Below are positions 1 to 6,751 of a stretch of DNA of 9,254 bases, piece after piece. This DNA comes from UBA4658 sp002405485 (lineage in GTDB: Bacteria > Planctomycetota > Phycisphaerae > Phycisphaerales > UBA1924): assembly GCA_036823255.1 (NCBI GenBank), contig DAISGC010000115.1, forward strand, positions 1 to 9,254, read 5' to 3'. Position numbers and translations under genes: made by a program. Numbering within the stretch: the stretch's first letter is position 1; each line of letters opens with the position of its first letter. The notes under the pieces were generated by a model that had not been told where the DNA came from, made no database searches, and saw nothing but the letters and a program-made list of their open reading frames with translations.

Positions 1-1208
1 AGCGCCGTCTCAGTCTCCACCACCGCCTCCTTTGCCTCCCGCACCACCACCCCCAGCGAGACGAACATCCCCTCCTTCAGAACCCCGGTCGCCCCCTTCC
101 CCGCTTCACCCGTGCCGCCATGAGCGTCAGGCTCGTTCCGGGCCACGATGATCAGGTGTGCCGTCCGTTTCACCGGGTCGACGACTGGGCCGACACCTCG
201 CACCTCCCCGGTCGCGATCGCCTCGCTCCCTTTGTCACCAGCGCCCACGCCCGGCCGCCGAACCCGCACCTCCTGGTTCCGCATCGACCCGATCCGCGCA
301 ATGAGCGACTCCGGCAGCTCGCCCTCGATCATCACCTCCGAATAGTCGGCGATCTCCACGATCGTCTGCCCCGGCTCAACGCCCGCCCCCTGCACAGCCT
401 CACGCCGCGTCACCACGCCCGAGATCGGTGCATACAGGTTGAACACCCCGCCGGTCTCCCCCTCGCTCGCTCGCTCCAACGCCTCGTCCACCTCCGGCGG
501 GTGGTCGTGCACGATCGCGATGCTCGCCTTGATCGCCTCGATCTGCCGAGCCGTGGCCGCCTCGACCCGCTGCAGCGACTCCAGTGTCTTCCTGGCCTGT
601 TGCAGGGCGATCTCCAGGGTCGTCACCTGCGACCGGGTCGCAACCGCAGACGCCTGCTTCTGCGCCAGCACGTTCGCCCCGACCGTTTCGCCCCCCGCCT
701 CCAGCCGCTTCACCTCGTCCTCGGCGAGCTCCGCCTGCATTCTCGTCGAACGCACCTGGGCCTCGAGCTGAGCGATGTTCGACCGCGTCGTGGCGACCTC
801 CGCCGTCGCGTGCTCCAGCTCGATCTCCGTCCGCAACTGCTCGCTCACCAGCCGGGCGAGCTCCGGCGACCGCACCCGCCCGATGACCTGCCCCGCCTGC
901 ACCCGATCGCCCACCGCCACGGTCAACGCCTGCAGCGTCCCGGGCACGCCGCTCCCGACGATCCGCACCCGCTCGGGCATCGCCCGCACCGTCCCCGTCA
1001 GCCGAACCACCTCCTGCACCGATCCAAAGTCCACCTCGGCGGTCTGCAGGTCCATGTACTTCTTGGTCAGCTCGCTCGGGCGCCGCGGGGAGTCCAGATC
1101 GAACGGCGCAGCCGCCGGCGCTTCGTGCGGATCGTGGGCACGCACCGCAAGCACCAACATCCCCGCCATCACGCACCCACCCAGCACCATCTTCATGCGC
1201 CGATTCAT
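1..1208 (-). CDS. HlyD/CusB-type periplasmic adaptor of an RND efflux pump (C-terminus cut by window edge)
   Basis: This is an open frame of 402 codons that runs off the left edge without a stop. It encodes a membrane-fusion (adaptor) protein linking an inner-membrane RND pump to an outer-membrane channel. A hydrophobic signal segment (residues about 7-24) ends in LAVRA, followed by a His-containing HDPHE. The first lipoyl half (about 88-116) contains VAVGDRVQAGQVIGRVRSPEL. A long helical hairpin (about 117-247) is rich in Glu, Arg, Gln and Ala. The second lipoyl half (about 256-287) contains LYAPISGVVT. Beta-barrel and membrane-proximal parts end with LKEGMFVSLGVVV (377-389), the usual adaptor C-terminal signature. 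The ATG at 1208 has GGAG eight bases upstream; an in-frame ATG at 1241 is a weaker alternative. The Cys/His-rich neighbour upstream suggests heavy-metal efflux of the Cus/Czc type, but the substrate is inferred. The family is secure; the pump should lie beyond position 1. Confidence 0.92.
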   Translation of the reverse strand, partial: MNRRMKMVLGGCVMAGMLVLAVRAHDPHEAPAAAPFDLDSPRRPSELTKKYMDLQTAEVDFGSVQEVVRLTGTVRAMPERVRIVGSGVPGTLQALTVAVGDRVQAGQVIGRVRSPELARLVSEQLRTEIELEHATAEVATTRSNIAQLEAQVRSTRMQAELAEDEVKRLEAGGETVGANVLAQKQASAVATRSQVTTLEIALQQARKTLESLQRVEAATARQIEAIKASIAIVHDHPPEVDEALERASEGETGGVFNLYAPISGVVTRREAVQGAGVEPGQTIVEIADYSEVMIEGELPESLIARIGSMRNQEVRVRRPGVGAGDKGSEAIATGEVRGVGPVVDPVKRTAHLIIVARNEPDAHGGTGEAGKGATGVLKEGMFVSLGVVVREAKEAVVETETA

Positions 1209-1216
1209 GATTCTTG

Positions 1217-1220
1217 CTCC
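1217..1220 (-). promoter_or_regulatory. Shine-Dalgarno site of the efflux adaptor
   Basis: GGAG on the minus strand lies eight bases before the ATG at 1208. It supports that start over the in-frame ATG at 1241. Confidence 0.55.
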
Positions 1221-1346
1221 ACGACTCCACCACCCGGACATCCCGTCGCACCTCTGGACACCAACCGACAATGGGACATGACCCTGGTCTCGCGGCCCAT
1301 CTGGCGACCGCGTCCCGGCTGTTCATCCGTTCATCTGGATCAAGTG

Positions 1347-1754
1347 CTAGACGATGAGCGCGCACTGTCGGCGCAGCAGATCGCGCCCGCCCATCGACTC
1401 AACGCCTCGGCGAAGTCCACACCATCGGCGCTCGACGCCCCGCCCAAGCCCCCCAGCATCAAGCCGAACCGTGTCCACCGTCCCCACCCACTCCGACACG
1501 CGCAGACTGTCCAGCAATCCGCACGGCTGCGACGCGATCCGCGCCTGTCCGATGCACCCGCACCCGTGATCGTCGTGCTCGTGATGGTCGTGCCGCCCCG
1601 GTCCGTCACAGCACCCGACATCTTGAGCGTCGCGTGCATGAGAATCAGCGAACCAATCCGCGACGGCGTGCGTCCAACAGCAGCACGTCGGCATGTGCGC
1701 CGCCGCCGCTGTCGCGAGCACCACGAGCAGAAGCATGATCCGCTTGATCGTCAT
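1347..1754 (-). CDS. Small secreted Cys/His-rich protein, putative periplasmic metal-binding peptide
   Basis: No named family is recognised. The 135-residue product starts with a short basic end and a hydrophobic stretch (about 5-19), a typical signal peptide. The mature part is crowded with metal ligands: three consecutive Cys (24-26), Cys pair 48-49, the His/Asp cluster HDHHEHDDH (55-63) and CGC (65-67). In all there are ten Cys and eight His. I chose the ATG at 1754 because GAGG lies six bases upstream and it gives a clean signal peptide; ATGs at 1766 and 1805 are alternatives. The gene lies 138 bases upstream of the efflux adaptor on the same strand, and small secreted peptides often head metal-efflux operons, so binding or sensing of Cu, Zn or a similar metal is inferred. 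Residues after about 80 look less protein-like and third-position G/C does not favour one frame there, so the C-terminus is uncertain. Confidence 0.55.
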   Translation of the reverse strand: MTIKRIMLLLVVLATAAAAHMPTCCCWTHAVADWFADSHARDAQDVGCCDGPGRHDHHEHDDHGCGCIGQARIASQPCGLLDSLRVSEWVGTVDTVRLDAGGLGRGVERRWCGLRRGVESMGGRDLLRRQCALIV

Positions 1755-1760
1755 CAACAG

Positions 1761-1764
1761 CCTC
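1761..1764 (-). promoter_or_regulatory. Shine-Dalgarno site deciding the start of the Cys/His-rich protein
   Basis: GAGG on the minus strand lies six bases before the ATG at 1754. The upstream in-frame ATGs at 1766 and 1805 have poorer spacing, so the short form with a compact signal peptide is preferred. Confidence 0.45.
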
Positions 1765-1806
1765 ATCCGCCCCCAGACCTCGCAGACGCCGACGTCCACG
1801 AGCATA

Positions 1807-1819
1807 CCCGAGATTCGGG
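1807..1819. promoter_or_regulatory. Small inverted repeat beside a possible minus-strand -10 element
   Basis: CCCGA and TCGGG form a five-base-arm inverted repeat around GAT. On the minus strand it sits directly next to TATGCT (1806-1801), which matches four of six -10 consensus bases and precedes the Cys/His-rich gene. No good -35 match is present at the usual distance. An operator for a metal-responsive regulator would fit this place, but arms this short are common by chance. Confidence 0.25.
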
Positions 1820-1853
1820 CATCACGCCCGTCTGTGTCGGGTTCTGGTGACGT

Positions 1854-1873
1854 GAACCGATGAATTCCGGTTC
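1854..1873. promoter_or_regulatory. Inverted repeat in the divergent intergenic region
   Basis: GAACCG (1854-1859) and its exact complement CGGTTC (1868-1873) are separated by eight bases, a geometry typical of dimeric regulator sites. It lies between the metal-efflux locus and the divergent protease gene, just before the protease's candidate -35 box. The regulator is unknown and chance is a real alternative. Confidence 0.3.
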
Positions 1874-1875
1874 GG

Positions 1876-1905
1876 TTGCCGGCCAATCGTCTTTCGCACC
1901 ATACT
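1876..1905 (+). promoter_or_regulatory. Candidate sigma70-type promoter of the protease pair
   Basis: TTGCCG (1876-1881) is followed after 18 bases by CATACT (1900-1905). Each box matches four of six consensus bases. Initiation would fall near 1912, leaving a leader of about 25 bases before the ATG at 1937. Confidence 0.35.
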
Positions 1906-1936
1906 GTCCTGAATCCCAGTGCGTTCACGCCCACCC

Positions 1937-4135
1937 ATGACACACACAACACTCCAACGGTCTTCCTCGTTTATCGCCTTTGCCGCGGCCGCCGCGCTTG
2001 CCGGGTGCGCTGGTCTTGCCACCGGCTGCGCACGATCCGGGGCAACCACGACGGGTGATCCGACCAGCTCGGCATCCACTCCGCGGGAGGCCGTGGACGA
2101 CGCAGCGATCGCCCGGCTTCGTGCCGACGTTCGTGCCATGGTGACGTCGGCACGGGACCGGGTGTTCCCGGCCCTGGTGAACATCGATGTGGTGGTCCTG
2201 GAGTACCGCTCCGGGAAGGAGTCCAAGAGCCGCTCGGGCGGATCGGGCACGATCATCAGCCCGGACGGATATGTGCTCACCAACGCGCACGTGACCGATC
2301 AGGGGTTCCGATTCTGGTGCGTGCTTGCCGATCGGCAGCGGGTGCCGGCGACCCTGGTGGGCGAGGACCCCTGGACGGATCTGGCGGTGCTGAAGATCGA
2401 TACCAGCGCGCTGGCCGACCCCAAGCGCCCCCTGCCGCACGCGGAGTTCGGCAACTCCGGCACGCTCTCGGTGGGCGATTACGTGCTGGCCATGGGCTCT
2501 CCATTTGCCCTCAGCCGAACGGTGACGCTGGGGATCGTGAGCAACAACGAGCGGGTGTTCACGTCGACGCGTGACGCGGGCGAGGTGGACGAGATGATGC
2601 TCAACTGGGAGCAGCGCACCGGGCTGTTCACGACCTGGATCCAGCACGACGCGCTCATCAATCCCGGCAACTCCGGCGGCCCGCTTGTGGATCTCACCGG
2701 CAGGATCGTGGGTGTCAACACCCGGGGCGGATCGGGCATGGCCTTCGCGACGCCCAGCGCCATGGCCCGGCAGGTCGCCGAGTCGCTCATCGCCAGGGGC
2801 GAGGTCCTGCGATCGTCGGTCGGGGCGAGCTTCCGCCACACGCAGAACACGGGCATCGAACAAGGCGTGCTCGTGGACTCGGTCGAGGCCCAGGGACCGG
2901 CGGCCCGAGCTGGTCTCAAGAGCGGCGACATCGTCACCGCGATCGACGGCACGCCGATCAACGTCCGATTCGCCGAGGAGGTGCCACCGCTGCTCAAGGC
3001 CCTGGCAGACCGCCCGATCGGGAGCAGCGTCAAGCTGTCGTTCCTCCGCGGCGCAACGCCCGGCGAGGCGTCGGTGGTCACGGAGAAACTCCAGAAAGAC
3101 CGCGGCGAAGAGGCGGCCCTGCGGACCTGGGGCGTCACCGCTCAGCGCATCACGGAACGGGCGGCACAGCTCCGCAAACTCCCCAGCACGCGCGGCGCTG
3201 TGGTCACCAGTCTGCGCTCGGGCGGGCCGCTGGAGCAGGCCGAACCGAAGATCGGCTGGGGCGACGTCATCCGGGCCGTGGACGGCACGCCCATCAACAC
3301 GCTGCAGGACCTGCTCGACGTCTACAAGCGCATCGAGGGCATGAAGGAGAAGCCCGAGCACGTGCTCATCGAGTTCGAGCGGGAGAACAAGAACTATCTG
3401 ACGCTCATCAAGCCCCGCCCGGAGGATCGCCCCGATCCGGCTCCGGAACTGCCCAAGGCCTGGGTGGGCGTGGCGACGCAGCCCGTCGTCCGCACGCTGG
3501 CCGACAAGCTCGGCACCGCCGACGAGGGTCGCGGGTTCCGCATCGTCCGCGTGTACTCAAGGACCAACGCCGCCAAGGCCGGCCTCAAGGTCGGAGACAT
3601 CGTCACGCACATCGGGGGCGAGCGGGTCTCGCCCCGCGGCCTGCAGGATGCCGGGCTGTTCAACCGCGAGATCCGCCGGCTTGGAATCGATGAGTCGGTC
3701 GTGCTCACGGTGCTGCGCGACGGCAAGCCCATGGACATCGGGCTCGACCTCGAGCGCACGCGCCAGACCGCCGACGAGATGCCCAGGATCCGCAACACCG
3801 ACTTCGAGCTCACGGTGCGCGAGATCACGTTCTTTGACCGCGAGGACAACTCCTGGGACGACTCGGTCTCCGGCGTGTACGTCGATGGCGTGGAGGGCGC
3901 GGGGTGGGCCGGCCTGGCCGGCATCCAGAGCGGTGATCTCATCCAGCGCATCGGCGACGACGTGATCACCGACGCCGCGAGCTACAAGAGGGCCATGGAC
4001 AAGGTCCGGCAGACTCAGCCCGAACGGGTCGTCTTCGTCGTGTACCGCGGCGTGCGAACGTTCTTCCGGTTCGTCGAGCCCGATTGGAAGCCCACGGAGC
4101 GCGGCACGAGTGACGCCAGTCGGGGGGCAAAGTGA
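1937..4135 (+). CDS. HtrA/DegP-like lipoprotein serine protease with four PDZ domains
   Basis: The 732-residue product begins with a signal peptide ending in a lipobox, LAGC (21-24), so Cys24 should be lipidated and the protein membrane-anchored in the envelope. The trypsin-like domain (about 75-290) keeps the full triad: His118 in TNAHV, Asp148 in TDLAVLKI and Ser246 in NPGNSGGPL. The His-Asp distance (30) equals that of DegP, but Asp-Ser is 98 residues against 75, owing to an acidic insertion at about 208-232. PDZ-like modules follow at about 295-375, 397-485, 507-605 and 620-712, recognised by GLKSGDIVTAIDG, IGWGDVIRAVDG, GLKVGDIVTHIGG and GIQSGDLIQRIG. DegP and DegQ have two. The ATG at 1937 is preferred to an in-frame GTG at 1919; no Shine-Dalgarno is seen. 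The likely role is envelope protein quality control or regulated proteolysis. It shares strand and probably transcript with the pseudoprotease downstream. The family is certain; the substrate is unknown. Confidence 0.95.
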   Translation: MTHTTLQRSSSFIAFAAAAALAGCAGLATGCARSGATTTGDPTSSASTPREAVDDAAIARLRADVRAMVTSARDRVFPALVNIDVVVLEYRSGKESKSRSGGSGTIISPDGYVLTNAHVTDQGFRFWCVLADRQRVPATLVGEDPWTDLAVLKIDTSALADPKRPLPHAEFGNSGTLSVGDYVLAMGSPFALSRTVTLGIVSNNERVFTSTRDAGEVDEMMLNWEQRTGLFTTWIQHDALINPGNSGGPLVDLTGRIVGVNTRGGSGMAFATPSAMARQVAESLIARGEVLRSSVGASFRHTQNTGIEQGVLVDSVEAQGPAARAGLKSGDIVTAIDGTPINVRFAEEVPPLLKALADRPIGSSVKLSFLRGATPGEASVVTEKLQKDRGEEAALRTWGVTAQRITERAAQLRKLPSTRGAVVTSLRSGGPLEQAEPKIGWGDVIRAVDGTPINTLQDLLDVYKRIEGMKEKPEHVLIEFERENKNYLTLIKPRPEDRPDPAPELPKAWVGVATQPVVRTLADKLGTADEGRGFRIVRVYSRTNAAKAGLKVGDIVTHIGGERVSPRGLQDAGLFNREIRRLGIDESVVLTVLRDGKPMDIGLDLERTRQTADEMPRIRNTDFELTVREITFFDREDNSWDDSVSGVYVDGVEGAGWAGLAGIQSGDLIQRIGDDVITDAASYKRAMDKVRQTQPERVVFVVYRGVRTFFRFVEPDWKPTERGTSDASRGAK

Positions 4136-4151
4136 CGCACCGACATCCCCA

Positions 4152-4168
4152 CGGCACGCCGCGTGCCG
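4152..4168 (+). other. Hairpin between the protease and pseudoprotease genes
   Basis: CGGCACG, a CCG loop and CGTGCCG form a perfect seven-base-pair stem 16 bases after the protease stop. No T-run follows, so it is not a convincing intrinsic terminator. It could stabilise or process a shared transcript, lowering or separating expression of the downstream gene. Confidence 0.35.
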
Positions 4169-4220
4169 AACCGAACCGCCTGCTCCCCGGGCTACGCTCG
4201 AACTCACCCTCCCTCACACA

Positions 4221-4225
4221 AAGGA
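4221..4225 (+). promoter_or_regulatory. Shine-Dalgarno site of the pseudoprotease
   Basis: AAGGA lies five bases before the ATG at 4231 and fixes this start over the upstream GTG at 4132. Having its own site suggests independent translation from that of the protease gene. Confidence 0.6.
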
Positions 4226-4230
4226 CTTGC

Positions 4231-5163
4231 ATGCACAGCTTTCGACCAACGGCGTGTCTGACCGCTCTGACCCTGGCCGCGGGGATCCTTGGCGGACTCG
4301 GCTTCACATCATCTGTTCGGGCGCTGGACAATCACCGTGAACAGGGCGCATCGGACTCCACCGCCGCGGCGTACAAGAACGTGCTGGACACCGCCGGCCC
4401 GGCGATGGTCACCGTCAAGTTCGTCATGAAGATCGAAGGGGGCGGCGAGGGCTTTGGCGAGGGTGGTCGCGATGTGGAGACCGGCGGCCTGATGATCGAG
4501 CCGAGCGGGCTGGTGCTGGTTTCCAACGCAAAGATGGGCGGGGCCGCCAGCCGGATGGGCATGACGCTCAACCCGACGAACATCAAGGTGCTCATCGGCG
4601 ACGACGCCGAGGGGCTCAAGGGTCGCATCCTCGCGCGGGACAGCGAGCTGGACCTGTGCTGGATTCAGATCGAGGACGAGAAGGCCAAGGACAAGAGCTT
4701 CGCCGCCGTGGACTTCACGTCTGGCGCAAGCGTCGGGGTCGGGGATCGCGTGCTGTACCTCGATCGGCTGGGCAAGTTCTTCGACCATGCGTTGAGCGTG
4801 CGTGAGGGACGGATCGGCGGGAAGACCAAGAAGCCCCGAGCCCTGCTCATTCCGACCGGCGTCAGCGGAATGCCCGACCGCCGCGACCTGCTTGGCACCG
4901 CGCTCTTTGCCGCCGACGGCAAGGTCGTCGGGTTCAACATCCTGCAGCTTCCGGACAAGGAAGACATGGAGGGCGGCGACGCAGGCGAGGGGTCGTTCAG
5001 CATCCTGATGCTCCCCGCCGGCGAGGTCGCCAAGGCCACCGCCCGTGGCAAGGAACTGGCGGCCAAGCAGCCCAAGGAAGAACCCAAGACCGAGGACAAG
5101 CCCGCACAAACTCCGGCTCAAACCCCCGGCCAGACCACACCGGCAGAGCCCAAGGCGCCCTGA
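4231..5163 (+). CDS. Secreted trypsin-fold pseudoprotease
   Basis: The 310-residue product has a signal peptide (about 1-31, ending SSVRA) and one divergent trypsin-like domain (about 45-262) with no PDZ domain. The HtrA pattern can still be read, but the catalytic centre is broken. SNAKM puts Lys101 where His belongs, and ELDLCWIQI keeps Asp141. The segment DLLGTALFAADGKVVGFNI, aligned to GNSGGALVN..G..VGIN, puts Leu221 where Ser belongs. It should therefore not cleave proteins. The tail (about 275-310) is low-complexity and rich in Lys, Glu, Pro and Thr, with a short PAQT repeat, like a flexible linker. The ATG at 4231 has AAGGA five bases upstream; the frame extends to 4132 without signal-like sequence. 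It lies 95 bases after the active protease, so a regulatory, scaffolding or substrate-binding partner role is inferred. The fold is fairly secure; the function is unknown. Confidence 0.88.
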   Translation: MHSFRPTACLTALTLAAGILGGLGFTSSVRALDNHREQGASDSTAAAYKNVLDTAGPAMVTVKFVMKIEGGGEGFGEGGRDVETGGLMIEPSGLVLVSNAKMGGAASRMGMTLNPTNIKVLIGDDAEGLKGRILARDSELDLCWIQIEDEKAKDKSFAAVDFTSGASVGVGDRVLYLDRLGKFFDHALSVREGRIGGKTKKPRALLIPTGVSGMPDRRDLLGTALFAADGKVVGFNILQLPDKEDMEGGDAGEGSFSILMLPAGEVAKATARGKELAAKQPKEEPKTEDKPAQTPAQTPGQTTPAEPKAP

Positions 5164-5195
5164 GCGCCGGGCAAGGGCACTTCGGCACGCCGCGA

Positions 5196-6056
5196 TCAGT
5201 CTCCACCAAGGGTGATCGCGGCGGCCGACATGATGGCACTCTTGGGACTCCCCAGGCCCCGCGGGTCGATGGTGATCATCCGGGCGTATCCGACGGTCAT
5301 GAGGGTGACGAGATAGCTCAGCACGTCCAGGCGACCGCCGGGCGCTCCCGGAACATGCCGCACGCCGGACCCGGCCCGCTGCACATCGCTCAGCCGAGCG
5401 TCCACCAGCCGCGAGGCGAATCGCGCCGCAACCTGAACGGGATCGGCTCCGACGAGCAGGACCTGGGCAGGGTCTATGCCGATGCCCATCGCATCGCCGA
5501 GCGTCGCTGGGGTCTCGGGAATCGGCCAGCAGAAGTCGGCGACACGCACCCCGCTCCGCGCCGCACGGTCAGAGATCGTCTGTCGAATAGAGCGGATTCC
5601 CGCGTCGGCGTCGGCCCCGGGCTGCGGACCGGGTAGCGCGAGGCAGACGCAGGCCAAATCGGAGCGCATCCTTGTCACGACTGCGCCCGCGGCGAGAGTG
5701 GAGATGTCCGCCGCCAGATCGATGGCCGCGAGCACGCTGGAAACGGCCCGGTCAACGGTCTCGGATTTCTGGAAATGCTCCGGGGGGATGAACACGTCCA
5801 CGCCGGAGCACTCCAGTTCGCCCCGGCGGAGCAGCGCGGCAAGATCTCGGCGTGCGGATCGGTCGAGCTCCCGAGGGCGGATGCCCGGGGCGGTGGCGTC
5901 GATCTGCAGCCCCCGGACTCCGCCGCACCTGGCCACCCACCCGATGACCTCGCGGACGCGCTGCCCACCGGCGGGCAGTTCGCCGAGCCCGATCGCCGCC
6001 GGGTCGAGCCCGGCCATGGCGACGCTCATCGCGGGTTTGCCGATCTGCGGGTTCAT
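5196..6056 (-). CDS. Sugar-phosphate isomerase/epimerase-like TIM-barrel protein
   Basis: The 286-residue product resembles the xylose isomerase/AP endonuclease family 2 barrels annotated as sugar-phosphate isomerases in planctomycetes. Suggestive segments are an early strand with AMAGLDP (13-19), GVRGLQIDATAPG (46-58), RPRELDRSARRDLAALL (60-76), SGVDVFIPPEHF (84-95), VLLVGADP (199-206) and a late strand MITIDPRG (260-267) after GRLDVLSYL. Alternating strands and helices fit a (beta/alpha)8 barrel. The usual Glu/His/Asp metal ligands are not clearly identifiable, so activity and substrate cannot be stated. I chose the ATG at 6056. An ATG at 6089 has AGGAG three bases upstream, which is close for a Shine-Dalgarno, and would overlap the start codon of the divergent membrane-protein gene; an ATG at 6026 is also possible. 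The stop is 32 bases from the convergent pseudoprotease, with no clear terminator between them. Confidence 0.78.
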   Translation of the reverse strand: MNPQIGKPAMSVAMAGLDPAAIGLGELPAGGQRVREVIGWVARCGGVRGLQIDATAPGIRPRELDRSARRDLAALLRRGELECSGVDVFIPPEHFQKSETVDRAVSSVLAAIDLAADISTLAAGAVVTRMRSDLACVCLALPGPQPGADADAGIRSIRQTISDRAARSGVRVADFCWPIPETPATLGDAMGIGIDPAQVLLVGADPVQVAARFASRLVDARLSDVQRAGSGVRHVPGAPGGRLDVLSYLVTLMTVGYARMITIDPRGLGSPKSAIMSAAAITLGGD

Positions 6057-6087
6057 CGCGATGTTGTAGGCGGCGTTACCATCGGGC

Positions 6088-6705
6088 ATGAGCTCCTGGC
6101 AAGCGTTCACCGGCGCGGTGCATCTGTCGGCCCTTGGACTGTGGGCGGGGTCGGCGATCATGTCGACGGCTGTGGCGGCGATCGCGTTTCCCGCGATGAA
6201 GGCCCTGGACGTGCGCATCCCCGGGCTCGCGCTGGACGATCGGCACTATCGCTTCGTGGCGGGCGAGCTTGCGCAGCGGACATTTCTGGTAGCGGACATC
6301 GTGAGCTTCGCGTGCGCGATCGCGGCGGGCGCCAGCATGCTCGCGCTGATCGTCGCCGGCAAAGCCGGAGTCCGCGGCGTCAACGCCATCGTCCGCGCCC
6401 TGGGGCTGAGCGTCGCGCTGGCCGGCCTTGGGGCGATGCTCTTCATCATCACGCCGCAGATCAACGCGGCAAGCCGCCTGCACATGGCGGCGGCCAAGGC
6501 CGGCGACGCCGCCGCCGCGCTGGCTCATGCCAAGGCCGTGGATGATCTGCATCCGATCGCCTCGACGCTCATGCTCGTGCAGATCGTCGGGGTGCTCGCG
6601 GCGTTGTTTGGCGGGGCGTGGTCGGTCGCACGTTCGAGCGGACCGTCGCTCGCCGCGCCGGGCTCGCCGTATCCGTCGCCCGCACTGTTGAAGTCCAGAC
6701 GCTGA
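6088..6705 (+). CDS. DUF4149-like four-helix integral membrane protein
   Basis: The 205-residue product has four hydrophobic helices at about 7-36, 66-91, 101-123 and 155-180. The first carries HLSALGLWAGS (12-22), similar to the HLLALGLWLG opening I associate with DUF4149/TMEM205-like proteins. Other compatible features are IAFPAMKAL (32-40), a polar segment before helix 2 (YRFVAGELAQR), ITPQIN (121-126) after helix 3, and an Ala-rich amphipathic stretch with GD (139-140) before LHPIAS. The tail after 181 is polar and probably disordered. The function of this family is not known to me. The gene ends 46 bases before nth on the same strand and could be cotranscribed with it. It starts almost on top of the divergent TIM-barrel gene, so its promoter must lie inside that gene. 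No Shine-Dalgarno is visible. Confidence 0.78.
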   Translation: MSSWQAFTGAVHLSALGLWAGSAIMSTAVAAIAFPAMKALDVRIPGLALDDRHYRFVAGELAQRTFLVADIVSFACAIAAGASMLALIVAGKAGVRGVNAIVRALGLSVALAGLGAMLFIITPQINAASRLHMAAAKAGDAAAALAHAKAVDDLHPIASTLMLVQIVGVLAALFGGAWSVARSSGPSLAAPGSPYPSPALLKSRR

Positions 6706-6738
6706 GGATGATCGGCGTGCGACGAAGGAGTCGCCCTT

Positions 6739-6743
6739 GGAGG
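6739..6743 (+). promoter_or_regulatory. Shine-Dalgarno site deciding the nth start
   Basis: GGAGG lies eight bases before the ATG at 6752. An alternative TTG start at 6737, which has AAGGAG six bases upstream, would add five residues and overlap this site. ATG with GGAGG is preferred. Confidence 0.6.
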
Positions 6744-6751
6744 ATCGCGAG

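Noticed and set aside
400..1365. A 321-codon minus-strand frame overlapping the adaptor
   Set aside because: It reads as Gly/Arg/Ala low complexity, while the neighbouring frame gives a clear lipoyl/hairpin adaptor over the same DNA.
120..1850. A 576-codon plus-strand open frame
   Set aside because: Its product is a monotonous Arg/Pro/His/Leu-rich chain with no domain. It lies antisense to the well-supported efflux adaptor and is a by-product of high GC.
1925..3361. A 478-codon minus-strand frame
   Set aside because: It is antisense to the protease domain and first PDZ domains, has no recognisable motifs, and follows the codon periodicity of the protease gene.
5164..5195. Possible bidirectional terminator between convergent genes
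   Set aside because: The 32 bases contain no stable inverted repeat and no T-run on either strand.
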